NCBI RefSeq assembly: GCF_003337575.1
Contig: NZ_QPJM01000006.1
Location: 243,839 to 307,838 of the forward strand
Origin: Phyllobacterium bourgognense
GTDB taxonomy: Bacteria > Pseudomonadota > Alphaproteobacteria > Rhizobiales > Rhizobiaceae
Length of the DNA stretch: 64,000 nucleotides
Reading direction: 5' to 3'
The notes beneath the pieces were generated by a model. The model saw nothing but the letters and a program-made list of their open reading frames with translations, did no database searches and was not told the origin of the DNA. Below are positions 38,501 to 47,191 of the stretch, piece after piece; within the stretch, counting starts at the first letter, position 1, and each line of letters starts with the position of its first letter. Position numbers and translations under genes: made by a program.

Positions 38501-38529
38501 CTTATAGGCAAAGGAAGCGCATTGTGTAA
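38501..38529 (-). promoter_or_regulatory. Candidate carB promoter
   Basis: On the minus strand TTACAC (38529-38524), 17 nt, TATAAG (38506-38501) gives a plausible sigma-70 promoter. Transcription would start near 38495, leaving an ~88-nt leader that includes the hairpin at 38437-38464. Confidence 0.45.
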
Positions 38530-38734
38530 CCCCAAAAACGCGCGATTTTGCGGTTTTTCGCAGCAGTTTTCGGCCAGATGTATCGTGTGCATTAATCAGT
38601 CACGAAAATTGATTATCTATCGCCCGCAGCTACACGTTGAAAAATAGCATCGTGCGTGAAACAAATATCGCACTATACTGTTGGAACTACAGCGCATCGA
38701 CGTCTGTGCCGATGCAAAACCCGGGAGACAGGAA

Positions 38735-39664
38735 ATGCGTTGGCAGGGCCGCAGGCAGAGTGACAATGTTGAGGATCAACGCGGCGAGGGCGGTGGTTTT
38801 CCCGGCGGTATCGGCCGTGGTGGTGGCTTTCGACTTCCTGGTGGTTCCGGTTTTCGCACAGCGCGCGGGGGAGGCTTTTCCGGTATCGTCATACTTGCGG
38901 CGATCTTCCTGTTCCTGAAATTCTGCACGAACATCGATCCGATGCAGATACTGGTCGGTGAAGGCGGCGGCCAGTTGGTGCCCGGCCAGAGTCAAGCGCC
39001 AAGCGGCGACACATCGGTCAAGAACGACGATCAAATGACGCAGTTCGCACGTACTGTTCTTGCCGAGACCGAAGACGTCTGGAGCGGTATTTTCCAGGCC
39101 GAAGGTCAGCAATATCCGGCTCCGACCATGGTGTTGTTCAGCGGCCAGGTCCGCTCCGCCTGTGGCTTTGCAAGTGCTGCGTCGGGACCATTCTACTGCC
39201 CCGGCGACAAGAAGCTCTATATCGACTTGAGCTTCTATGATGAACTCGAACAGAAATTCGGCGCTTCCGGGGACTTTGCACAGGCCTATGTCTTGGCGCA
39301 CGAAGTAGGGCACCACGTGCAGAACCTCATCGGCGTCCTGCCGAAATTCAACGCGATGCGGCAGAGCATGAGCCAAGCCGATGCGAATTCGATGTCTGTG
39401 CGTGTCGAGCTTCAGGCGGATTGCTTCGCCGGTATCTGGGGGCATTTCACCAAGCAGCAAGGCATACTTGAAGTTGGTGACCTCGAAGAGGCACTCAACG
39501 CCGCCCAGCAGATCGGCGATGACAATATCCAGCGGAGGACGCAAGGCTACGTCGTGCCGGAAAGTTTCAACCACGGCACGTCGGCTCAGCGCGCCAATTG
39601 GTTCAAACGCGGTTTCGACAGCGGCAAGCTGGAAAGCTGCGATACGTTCAGCGGGAATATTTGA
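38735..39664 (+). CDS. YpfJ-family neutral zinc metallopeptidase
   Basis: A 309-residue protein. It has a short, Gly/Arg-rich cytoplasmic N-terminus (1-48), a single membrane helix (GIVILAAIFLFLKF, ~50-64) and an extracytoplasmic domain with the zinc motif HEVGHH (H189, H193) and FYCPGDKKLYID. This is the YpfJ/zinc_peptidase family; physiological substrates are unknown. The ATG at 38735 follows GGGAGACAGGAA. It is divergent from carB. Confidence 0.9.
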   Translation: MRWQGRRQSDNVEDQRGEGGGFPGGIGRGGGFRLPGGSGFRTARGGGFSGIVILAAIFLFLKFCTNIDPMQILVGEGGGQLVPGQSQAPSGDTSVKNDDQMTQFARTVLAETEDVWSGIFQAEGQQYPAPTMVLFSGQVRSACGFASAASGPFYCPGDKKLYIDLSFYDELEQKFGASGDFAQAYVLAHEVGHHVQNLIGVLPKFNAMRQSMSQADANSMSVRVELQADCFAGIWGHFTKQQGILEVGDLEEALNAAQQIGDDNIQRRTQGYVVPESFNHGTSAQRANWFKRGFDSGKLESCDTFSGNI

Positions 39665-39691
39665 GTCTCTGAAGGAATATGCTGGCAATCC

Positions 39692-39815
39692 GACTATGCG
39701 TGGTTCGACAGGCTCACCATGAGGGAGATAGAGGATTGCATGGATAGTCGCCGACCCTGTAGTCCTTGCAACGCAAAACGTTCCTCATGGTGAGCCTGTC
39801 GAACCACGCATAGTC
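39692..39815. repeat. 33-bp perfect inverted repeat with 58-bp centre
   Basis: GACTATGCGTGG...ATGAGG (39692-39724) is repeated exactly inverted as CCTCAT...CGCATAGTC (39783-39815). The inner motif GGTTCGACAGGCTCACCATGAG is a repeat type I have seen scattered in other proteobacterial genomes. It lies 28 bp after the metallopeptidase stop and 35 bp before the convergent racemase stop, and may terminate or protect both transcripts. Confidence 0.85.
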
Positions 39816-39849
39816 AAAGGGGCCGTTCCAAGCCTGGAAATATACTGAT

Positions 39850-40572
39850 TTATCCCGCGTCCTGCTCGCTCGTGAAATCCAAACCTAGCGCATGCGCCAC
39901 GGCGGCGTTTGAGTGAATAGTCGTTGAATCGAACACTGGCAGAGCGAGATTGTCGTCGGTCAGGGACAGACAAATCTCCGTGCAACCGAGAATGACGCAG
40001 TCGGCACCGGCATCCTTGCCGCGCTGGACGATCTTTTCCAACACGTGACGGGAATCATCCTTGACGACACCGCAGCACAGTTCATCGAAAATCACCGAAT
40101 GCACCTTGGCGCGGTCGATCTCATTGGGCACGATCAACTCTATATCGAAATGGTCACGCATGTAATCGGCGTAAAAACCGTGCTCCATAGTGTAGCGCGT
40201 CGCAAGAAGCAGGGGCCGCTTCTTGCCCGCTGCCTTCAGCGTGCGGCCGGTTTCATGCCTGATATCGATGAGCGGGACATTGACGGACGCGGCAACCACA
40301 TCGGCCACCAGATGCATGGTATTGGTACAGATCAGGACGCAGTCCGCACCGGCGCCTTCAAGTCGCTTGGCTGCGTCGGCGAGAAGGGCTGCGGCGTCAT
40401 CCCAGCGGTCGCTTTTCTGCAACGCGACGACTTCGGCGAAATCCAGCGATTGCACGGCGATTCTGGCTGATGCGAGACCGCCCACACGTGCCCGGACCAT
40501 TTCGTTGATCTGGCGGTAATAGACCGCCGTACTCTCCCAGCTCATTCCACCGATCAGTCCGATAGTGCGCAT
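39850..40572 (-). CDS. Aspartate/glutamate racemase-family protein
   Basis: A 240-residue Asp/Glu racemase-fold protein: MRTIGLIGGMSWEST at the start, catalytic Cys in LICTNTMH (C82) and in ILGCTEICL (~C195), both in family positions. It would interconvert D- and L-aspartate or a related amino acid without PLP. It is divergent from an Lrp-family regulator, suggesting amino-acid-responsive control. YgeA-like in size. Confidence 0.9.
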   Translation of the reverse strand: MRTIGLIGGMSWESTAVYYRQINEMVRARVGGLASARIAVQSLDFAEVVALQKSDRWDDAAALLADAAKRLEGAGADCVLICTNTMHLVADVVAASVNVPLIDIRHETGRTLKAAGKKRPLLLATRYTMEHGFYADYMRDHFDIELIVPNEIDRAKVHSVIFDELCCGVVKDDSRHVLEKIVQRGKDAGADCVILGCTEICLSLTDDNLALPVFDSTTIHSNAAVAHALGLDFTSEQDAG

Positions 40573-40716
40573 TGCAAGTCCTCAAGTTGATTCTGGCTGG
40601 ATCATAAATTGGCATCGCCGCAGAGTGTTCGCAAAGTTTGTGGAAGTTCCTTGCAGCCAAGCAAAAACCAGGCGTATAATTCACTAAATGCGCTGAGAAA
40701 TTGCTGGAGAGGCGAG

Positions 40717-41181
40717 ATGCTCGATGATCGTGATCGCAAGATTCTCAATTTGCTGCAGGCAAATGCGTCGCTTGCCGTCTCTGATCTGGCTGATCGGGTA
40801 AGCCTTTCGATCTCGGCCTGTTCGCGGCGCATTCAGCGTCTGGAGGACGATGGTTATATCGCCAAGCGGGTTGTGCTTCTGGATCGTGCACATGCCGGCT
40901 TGCCGACGACGATGTTCGTGATCGTGCGTACAGCCCGCCATTCTGCTGGTTGGCTCGAACAGTTTCGCGCGGCGATCGTCGACATTCCCGAAATTGTCGA
41001 AGTGCATCGCATGACCGGGACGATCGACTATATCCTGAAGCTGGTGCTGCCGCGCGTCGAAGCCTATGATGAAATCTATAAGGCGCTCGTGGAGAAGGTC
41101 GAGTTCTTCGATATATCCGCCTCCGTTTCAATGGAAACATTGAAAGCGACTACAGCGGTCCCAACGCACTATGCGCGTTAG
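40717..41181 (+). CDS. Lrp/AsnC-family regulator, second copy
   Basis: A 154-residue protein: MLDDRDRKILNLLQANASLAVSDLADRVSLSISACSRRIQRLE (HTH) and a RAM domain with MTGTIDYILKLVLPRVEAYDEIY. It is only distantly like the Lrp at 25 kb. The ATG follows GGAGAGGCGAG. It is divergent from the racemase and probably controls it. A palindromic repeat overlaps its stop codon. Confidence 0.92.
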   Translation: MLDDRDRKILNLLQANASLAVSDLADRVSLSISACSRRIQRLEDDGYIAKRVVLLDRAHAGLPTTMFVIVRTARHSAGWLEQFRAAIVDIPEIVEVHRMTGTIDYILKLVLPRVEAYDEIYKALVEKVEFFDISASVSMETLKATTAVPTHYAR

Positions 41182-41323
41182 GATGTGTCGATATTCACGC
41201 CATGACGGTCTGCAAACGCCATTTTTCTGCGATCCGGTGCTCACGTACTTCAAGTACGCTCCGCTCCGGTTCTCGAAAACCACCGTTTTCGCCTCGCCAT
41301 GATCGCGAATCTCAACGCACCCT
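41180..41323 (+). repeat. RIME-like palindromic element, copy 2
   Basis: A 144-bp imperfect palindrome with outer arms AGGATGTG.. / ..CGCACCCT, left part TTTTTCTGCGATCCGGTGCTCACGTAC, centre GTACTTCAAGTAC and right part GCTCCGCTCCGGTTCTCGAAAACCACC. It starts within the TAG stop of the Lrp gene. It is the most diverged outer arm of the four copies but conserves the centre. Confidence 0.8.
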
Positions 41324-41545
41324 AGTTTCAGGTGATGCCGGTCTCGACGCGGCCTGAGCTGAATCCCAAGCCTCCGATTGCGCATGGTTTGACAGGATCT
41401 GTCAGGAGGATTTTGCCCAGAATGCACTTTCAGGTGGCGGAATGGCGGATTTCCTGATCATGTTCACGGATTGTTTCGCGTTATCCTATGCAATACAAAG
41501 ATTTTTCGCGCAATCGCAGACACAACGCAAGTTGCGAGTTTTCCG

Positions 41546-42817
41546 ATGATTGACCCTATCCTGGCCAAACGCGGCCTGACGCTCGTCTTCATGATCCTGC
41601 TGCTGGATATCATCGGCATTGGCATCATCGTGCCAGTCCTGCCGGAATATCTTGAGGAATTGACCGGCACGGACATAGGGAATGCAGCAATTTACGGCGG
41701 CTGGCTGCTTTTTGCCTATGCCGGCATGCAGTTTGTTTTTGCGCCGCTGATCGGGAATTTGAGCGATCGTTTCGGCCGTAGGCCAGTATTGCTGACGTCG
41801 GTGATAACCTTTGCATTGGACAATCTGATTTGCGCGCTTGCGCCCAACTTCGCCATCCTGCTGATTGGCCGAATCCTTTCAGGTATAAGCGGCGGCAGCT
41901 ACTCCACGGCCTCCGCCTATATCGCCGATGTCAGTACGGACGAAAACCGGGCAAAGAATTTTGGCCTGCTTGGCATTGCATTCGGCATTGGTTTTATTCT
42001 TGGGCCGATCATCGGCGGCTTCCTTGGCGAGTTTGGCCCGCGTATACCATTTTACGGGGCGGCCTTGATCTCGTTTCTGAATTTTGTCGCCGCTTATTTC
42101 CTTCTACCCGAAACGCTCGCCGCGAAGGATCGGCGGAAATTCGAATGGATGCGTTCCAATCCGCTTGGCGCCCTGAAACAGATGCGCAATCACACAGGCA
42201 TTCTGTGGCTCGGGCTCGTGTTTTTTATGTTGACCCTCGGACACATGTCGTATCCGGCGGTATGGGCCTATGTCGGCAGCTACCGCTACGGCTGGAGTGA
42301 AAGCGATATCGGCATATCACTTGGCGTCTACGGCCTGTGTGCGGCAATCGTAATGGGGCTTGTCTTGCCTCGCATCGTTTCGAGATTTGGCGAATGGCGC
42401 ACGGCTGTCATCGGCCTCGCCTTTGCCGCGCTCGGTTTCTTCGGTTATGCCAGCGCCTGGCAGGGGTGGCTGGTCTATGTGGTGATTGTTGCGACGTGCC
42501 TTGAAGGCGTGGCCGACCCGGCCATGCGCAGTATCGCCTCCGCAAAAGTCCCCGCATCGGAGCAGGGCGAGTTGCAGGGGGCGATGACGAGCCTCTTCAG
42601 CATTACGAATATCATCGGGCCGCTGATCTTCACGCAGATATTCGCGATCTTCACCGCGCCGGGCGCCTCCATCACCTTTAGCGGCGCCCCTTATGTGCTT
42701 GGCGGGATTTTCGTGCTGATCGCCTTGATTGTTTTCGTGCTGCGCGTCGAAAAGCCATCGCTGGCTAAAGACGAGGTTCTCGTTCCGGGCGCGTTGGCAC
42801 AGAACGAGGCCGGATAA
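41546..42817 (+). CDS. MFS exporter, TetA-like
   Basis: A 423-residue 12-helix protein. The loop motif [14 protein letters not shown] between TM2 and TM3 and motif C ([13 protein letters not shown]) in TM5 identify a drug:H+ antiporter (DHA1/TetA-like). The substrate is not implied. The ATG at 41546 ([11 protein letters not shown]) matches family starts; an earlier in-frame start lacks an RBS. It is convergent with DUF1348. Confidence 0.9.
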   Translation: MIDPILAKRGLTLVFMILLLDIIGIGIIVPVLPEYLEELTGTDIGNAAIYGGWLLFAYAGMQFVFAPLIGNLSDRFGRRPVLLTSVITFALDNLICALAPNFAILLIGRILSGISGGSYSTASAYIADVSTDENRAKNFGLLGIAFGIGFILGPIIGGFLGEFGPRIPFYGAALISFLNFVAAYFLLPETLAAKDRRKFEWMRSNPLGALKQMRNHTGILWLGLVFFMLTLGHMSYPAVWAYVGSYRYGWSESDIGISLGVYGLCAAIVMGLVLPRIVSRFGEWRTAVIGLAFAALGFFGYASAWQGWLVYVVIVATCLEGVADPAMRSIASAKVPASEQGELQGAMTSLFSITNIIGPLIFTQIFAIFTAPGASITFSGAPYVLGGIFVLIALIVFVLRVEKPSLAKDEVLVPGALAQNEAG

Positions 42818-42823
42818 GCAGTT

Positions 42824-43297
42824 TTATAGTCCGAGGTCTGACAGGCCGGGGTGATCGGCTGGACGTGGTCCGGAGCGATCCCAGTGAAACTTACGTTCCG
42901 ATTCCTTAATCGGGAGGTCGTTGATGCATGCAAACCGCTTTCGCATCAGGCCGTTTTCGTCGAATTCCCAGTTTTCATTGCCGTAGGCGCGAAACCAGTT
43001 GCCAGAATCATCGTGGTATTCGTAGGCGAAACGAACCGCGATGCGATTGTCAGTGAACGCCCAAAGCTCCTTGATCAGCCGGTAGTCGAGTTCACGATTC
43101 CACTTGCGCGTGAGGAAAGCCACAATTGCTTCGCGTCCCTCGACAAACTCGGCACGATTGCGCCAATAGCTGTCGATCGTATATGCCAGCGACACGCGCT
43201 CGGGGTTGCGGCTGTTCCATCCGTCCTCCGCCCCACGGACTTTTTGCACCGCAGTTTCGTGAGTAAATGGAGGCAGGGGCGGGCGCTGTTCCGACAT
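42824..43297 (-). CDS. DUF1348 / nuclear-transport-factor-2-like protein
   Basis: A 157-residue NTF2-like alpha+beta protein; [40 protein letters not shown] and [18 protein letters not shown] are typical of DUF1348. Function unknown. It starts 43297 and is followed by the MFS stop with a 6-bp gap. Confidence 0.88.
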   Translation of the reverse strand: MSEQRPPLPPFTHETAVQKVRGAEDGWNSRNPERVSLAYTIDSYWRNRAEFVEGREAIVAFLTRKWNRELDYRLIKELWAFTDNRIAVRFAYEYHDDSGNWFRAYGNENWEFDENGLMRKRFACINDLPIKESERKFHWDRSGPRPADHPGLSDLGL

Positions 43298-43347
43298 GGT
43301 CGATACTCCTCATTTTCTACGTTGCGGGGGTCGCGCTTAGTCCTTGA

Positions 43348-44592
43348 TCAGGCGGCGTGTTCCCGTTCCGGCAATGTCTTCATGCCCTTGCTCTCACGGA
43401 TCAGGTTGAAGAACCGACGGAACAGATAATGCGAGTCCTGCGGACCGGGCGACGCTTCGGGGTGATGCTGCACCGAAAAGACCGGACGGCCGACAACACG
43501 CAGGCCGCAATTGCTGCCGTCGAACAGCGAGATATGGGTTTCCTCGACGCCATCCGGAAAGGATTCCGCATCGACGGCAAAGCCGTGGTTCATCGAAACG
43601 ATTTCGACCTTGCCCGTCGTGTCATCGCGCACCGGATGGTTGGCGCCGTGATGGCCCTGGTGCATCTTCTTGGTATCGCCGCCAAGCGCGAGCGCCAGCA
43701 TCTGGTGACCGAGGCAGATGCCGAAGACCGGAATGTCGGTCTTGATAAGCTCCTTGATAGCGGGGACGGCGTATTTGCCGGTCGCCGCCGGGTCACCTGG
43801 TCCATTGGAGAGGAAGATGCCATCGGGTTTATGGGCCAGAACGTCTTCGGCGGTGGCGGAAGCCGGGAGAATAGTGACTTTGGCACCAAGACCGGCAATG
43901 AGCCGAAGGATATTGCGCTTGATGCCATAGTCGATGGCGACGACGTGGAATTCCGGCGCTGTTTGCTCGTCAAAGCCTTCATTCCACACCCATGGCTTCT
44001 CGGTCCAAACGGAACTCTGCCCCGAGGTAACGTCCTTGGCGAGGTCGAGATCAAGCAGGCCATGCCACGCCGCGGCGCGCATTTTCAGCGCTGGAATATC
44101 AAACTTCCCGTCCGGATCATGGGCAATCACCGCGTTCGGCATACCCTTCTCGCGTATGAGAACCGTCAGGGCACGGGTGTCGACGCCAGCCAGAGCAATA
44201 ACGCCGCGTGCTTTCAACCAATGATCCAGGTGGTCGGCGGCGCGATAGCTCGAGGGCGCCGTAATGTCGGCCTTGAAGATTGCGCCAACCGCACCGGCAC
44301 GATTGGCCGGGGTCAGATCCTCGATGTCTTCCTTGTTGGTGCCGACATTGCCGATATGAGGGAAAGTGAAGGTGACGATCTGGCCGGCATAGGACGGATC
44401 GGTGAGAATTTCCTCGTAGCCGGTAAGCGCGGTGTTGAAGCAGACTTCCGCTTCGCAGATGCCGGTCGCGCCAAGGCCCTTGCCTTCGATAACGGTGCCA
44501 TCGGCCAGAACCAGCAATGCCGTCGGCTTGAATTCAGTCCAGCCCGCGGTCTTTGACGATGTACCGGCGTCTGTCGTTGTGTTGGTGGTCAT
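43348..44592 (-). CDS. carA: Carbamoyl-phosphate synthase small subunit
   Basis: A 414-residue glutaminase subunit. The N-terminal domain contains FNTALTGYEEILTDPSYAGQ. The class I amidotransferase domain has the nucleophile C293 in FGICLGHQM, with H377 and E379 in HHPEASPGPQD. It feeds ammonia to CarB. The ATG at 44592 follows CAGGAGTGCCGC; a longer in-frame start is unlikely. It is divergent from yqeY and separated from carB by about 5 kb. Confidence 0.97.
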   Translation of the reverse strand: MTTNTTTDAGTSSKTAGWTEFKPTALLVLADGTVIEGKGLGATGICEAEVCFNTALTGYEEILTDPSYAGQIVTFTFPHIGNVGTNKEDIEDLTPANRAGAVGAIFKADITAPSSYRAADHLDHWLKARGVIALAGVDTRALTVLIREKGMPNAVIAHDPDGKFDIPALKMRAAAWHGLLDLDLAKDVTSGQSSVWTEKPWVWNEGFDEQTAPEFHVVAIDYGIKRNILRLIAGLGAKVTILPASATAEDVLAHKPDGIFLSNGPGDPAATGKYAVPAIKELIKTDIPVFGICLGHQMLALALGGDTKKMHQGHHGANHPVRDDTTGKVEIVSMNHGFAVDAESFPDGVEETHISLFDGSNCGLRVVGRPVFSVQHHPEASPGPQDSHYLFRRFFNLIRESKGMKTLPEREHAA

Positions 44593-44863
44593 GCGGCACT
44601 CCTGAGCGTGGGCTTGCGGCGTTGCCGGCGTTGAAAAACGCCGTCCAACGTTCCATATGACATGGCTGAACGCGGTGGTGACGAGGCTCCCCACCGCAGC
44701 AACAACAAAATGTCTGGCTAAGACCCAGTCCATAAACAAAGCCGCGCATAAGGTCAATTGCGACACAAGAACTCTTCGTGGAATCATGCCAGAATCGGTG
44801 TTTCGCGATGATTGTCTTTGTTTGCCGTCAACATTAGGGTGCGCGAAAGCAGGAGATCAAATT

Positions 44864-45313
44864 ATGCGCGATACCATCGCAGCGGCACTGACCACAGCCA
44901 TCAAAGCACAAGACAAGCGCCGCGTGCCGACGCTGCGCCTGATCATGTCCGCAATCAAGGATCGCGATATTCTCAACCGGGGTTCGGGCAAGGAACCCGC
45001 AACGAACGAGGAAGTAAGCTCCATTCTTGCCAAGATGATCAAGCAGCGCGAAGAGTCGGCAAAGCTTTACGAAGAGGGCAATCGTTCGGAACTCGCCGCG
45101 CAGGAACGTGCGGAAATCGAGATCATTCGCGACTTCATGCCGAAGCAGTTGAGCGAAGCGGAGATTCGCGATGCCGCCAAGCTGGTAATCGATGAAATCG
45201 GTGCAAGCGGCCTGCGCGACATGGGCAGGAGCATGAATGTGCTCAAGGAACGATATGCTGGCCAGATGGATTTCAGCAAAGCCAGCAGCATCGTGAAAGA
45301 GATTCTGCAATAG
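44864..45313 (+). CDS. GatB/YqeY-domain protein
   Basis: A 149-residue YqeY protein: MRDTIAAALTTAIKAQDKRRVPTLRLIMSAIKDRDI at the N-terminus and the C-terminal GLRDMGRSMNVLKERYAGQMDFSKAS tail that resembles the tRNA-binding end of GatB. In relatives this gene is next to dnaG and rpoD; here about 8.7 kb lies in between. The ATG follows GCAGGAGATCAAATT. Confidence 0.93.
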   Translation: MRDTIAAALTTAIKAQDKRRVPTLRLIMSAIKDRDILNRGSGKEPATNEEVSSILAKMIKQREESAKLYEEGNRSELAAQERAEIEIIRDFMPKQLSEAEIRDAAKLVIDEIGASGLRDMGRSMNVLKERYAGQMDFSKASSIVKEILQ

Positions 45314-45385
45314 GCGAGTTCATCGCCTCTGTAGCGATGCTGGCCATCTTCCGAAGCCGCGCATGTCGTGTCGAGGATTGGAATG

Positions 45386-45973
45386 TCATGGCCCTCGGGA
45401 CGAAAGCGCAATACGCCTGACCTCGTCAGCGGCTGCTTCGAGAATGTGCTGCGACATATCTTCATCCGTCATGATACGAGAGACCACCACGGCCCCAACC
45501 ATGAGGGACAGTACGGCCATCGCTTTGTGACAAGGTTTGGAGCTCTCCGATTTCGGCATCATCTCATCGAGGATCTTCAGATGAGCTTCGATGCCGTCTT
45601 GAAACGGAGCCCGTACCTCTTCGCTCTGACGCGCGGCATCAGAACCAAGTGCCGCCAGAGGGCACCCGTCGCTCCTCTCCTGGCGATGGCCCATGGACAA
45701 ATAGAACGAAACAACTGCTTCAAGTGGATCAGGATTGCCGGCAGCTGCCGACGACCATCTGCGGGTTGCGTCGTCCATCGCACGTCTTGACGCCTGTGCG
45801 GCAAGATCGGCTTTGGATTCGAACTGCTTATAGAACCCGCCCTGAGTAAGGCCGGCGCCCTTCATCAAATCTTTCAATCCAATGCCGTCAAAGCCGTGCT
45901 CCCGAAAGAGCCGGCTTGCGGCGTTTATCACCCCTTCGCGATTTTCTTCGGCCTGTGCACGGCTGACTCGCAT
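45386..45973 (-). CDS. TetR-family regulator of an RND efflux operon
   Basis: A 195-residue TetR: MRVSRAQAEENREGVINAASRLFREHGFDGIGLKDLMKGAGLTQGGFYKQF. The ATG at 45973 follows TTGGAGGTCACA; a TTG 12 nt upstream is inferior. It is divergent from the RND membrane fusion gene and shares the MRVSR..GGFY type with the TetR at 10.4 kb. Palindromes TTAGAT/ATCTAA lie between the genes. Confidence 0.92.
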   Translation of the reverse strand: MRVSRAQAEENREGVINAASRLFREHGFDGIGLKDLMKGAGLTQGGFYKQFESKADLAAQASRRAMDDATRRWSSAAAGNPDPLEAVVSFYLSMGHRQERSDGCPLAALGSDAARQSEEVRAPFQDGIEAHLKILDEMMPKSESSKPCHKAMAVLSLMVGAVVVSRIMTDEDMSQHILEAAADEVRRIALSSRGP

Positions 45974-45986
45974 TGTGACCTCCAAA

Positions 45987-46037
45987 TTAGATTTCGTTTG
46001 ACATCTATAGCAAGTTTAGAGTTAGATCGCAATCTAA
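45987..46037. promoter_or_regulatory. TetR operators between tetR and the RND operon
   Basis: TTAGAT (46022-46027) / ATCTAA (46032-46037) is a perfect inverted repeat with CGCA between. A related pair TTAGAT (45987-45992) and ATCTA (46003-46007) lies on the tetR side. TTGACA (45998-46003) is a possible -35 for the efflux genes, with the first half-site of the palindrome near the -10. Confidence 0.55.
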
Positions 46038-46073
46038 ATCGAACCCTGCACCCGTCAACAAGGCTAATTTGAA

Positions 46074-47189
46074 ATGAATCGCAAATTTCTTCTCTCATCG
46101 ATAGCGTTTCTGGTGGCGGCCGGCGCTGCGGGAATTGTGTTCGTCGTGGAACCATCTGGAAAGGCGGCGGAAGCCGCTGATCCCCGCATGGCGGCCCCAT
46201 TCGTCAAAGTGGTGAAAGCAAAGACGCCCGAGGCGTTCGAGCGAACCTTCACAGGAACCATCGCCGCCCGGGTGCAGAGCAATCTGGGGTTTCGTGTGCC
46301 TGGCAAGATCGTTCAGCGTTACGTGGACGTCGGCGAAAAGGTCAAAGGCGGCCAACCTCTAATGCGCATCGATGAAACTGATTTGCGTCTTGCGCTTGCG
46401 GCAAAACGCAATGCAGCTGTCGCTGCCCGTGCGGTATTTACACAAGCGCAAGCAGACGAGCGAAGATACGCCGTCCTCGTAAAAAATGGCCTGGCGGCAT
46501 CTCCCCAACGTTATGAACAAGCCAAGACAGCTCTCGACACTGCTGCCGCGCAGCTTGCTGCGGCGGAAGCCGATGCAAGCGTCTCGGAGAATGAGGCAAC
46601 CTATTCGCTTCTGGTCGCTGACTCCGATGGAACCGTTGTCGAGGCGCTCGGGGAGCCCGGACAAGTCGTAGCGGCAGGCCAGACTGTCATCAGGCTTGCC
46701 AAGGCGGGGCCGCGGGAAGCACTCGTCTGGCTTCCTGAATCTCTTCGGCTGGAACTCGGGGCAGTGGCACACGCCAGTGTCTACGGACACGAAGCGGAGG
46801 AAGGTAAGGCACGGCTTCGCCAGATATCGGACGCTGCGGACCCCCAGACTCGCACCTATGAGGCTCGGTGGGTTTTGGAAGGCGCAGCGGCATCGGCTCC
46901 GCTAGGTGCAACAGTGACAATAAGAGTTTCCAACAAAAGCAGCCAGGCGCATGCAGTGGTGCCTGTCGGCGCTGTCTTGGATGATGGCAGTCGAACCGGG
47001 GTATGGGTATTAGACGAGAAGCCCTCGATCGTCCACTTCAGGCAGATAAAGGTCGAACATATCGGCGAGGAGAACGCAGTCGTCTCCGGCCTCAAGACGG
47101 GCGAGCCGGTCGTCGCTCTCGGGGCCCATTTGCTAGTGGACGGGGCGAGCGTCCGAACCAAAGCAGAACAAACGAGAGTGGCGAACTAA
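46074..47189 (+). CDS. RND efflux periplasmic adaptor (membrane fusion protein)
   Basis: A 371-residue adaptor: an N-terminal membrane anchor (IAFLVAAGAAGIVFVV), lipoyl half FRVPGKIVQRYVDVGEKVKGGQPL, a coiled-coil hairpin (~100-160) and the second lipoyl half SLLVADSDGTVVEALGEPGQVVAAGQ, then a beta-barrel. It bridges the RND pump to an outer-membrane channel; no channel gene is present here. It is separated from the pump gene by 2 bp. Confidence 0.92.
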   Translation: MNRKFLLSSIAFLVAAGAAGIVFVVEPSGKAAEAADPRMAAPFVKVVKAKTPEAFERTFTGTIAARVQSNLGFRVPGKIVQRYVDVGEKVKGGQPLMRIDETDLRLALAAKRNAAVAARAVFTQAQADERRYAVLVKNGLAASPQRYEQAKTALDTAAAQLAAAEADASVSENEATYSLLVADSDGTVVEALGEPGQVVAAGQTVIRLAKAGPREALVWLPESLRLELGAVAHASVYGHEAEEGKARLRQISDAADPQTRTYEARWVLEGAAASAPLGATVTIRVSNKSSQAHAVVPVGAVLDDGSRTGVWVLDEKPSIVHFRQIKVEHIGEENAVVSGLKTGEPVVALGAHLLVDGASVRTKAEQTRVAN

Positions 47190-47191
47190 AA

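Larger units (their letters stand above)
38408..38734. other. 327-bp divergent region between carB and the metallopeptidase gene
   Basis: Besides the carB promoter and leader hairpin, I saw only the plus-strand leader of the metallopeptidase gene. No additional gene was evident. Confidence 0.45.

Noticed and set aside
38687..39688. 333-codon minus-strand open frame opposite the metallopeptidase
   Set aside because: The plus-strand gene has the HEVGHH motif and a good RBS; the antisense frame has none.
43357..44556. 399-codon plus-strand open frame inside carA
   Set aside because: Antisense to a complete carA with its catalytic triad; no RBS or recognisable domain.
45312..45328. AGGCGA/TCGCCT hairpin at the end of yqeY
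   Set aside because: Only a 6-bp stem and no U-tract; not supported as a terminator.
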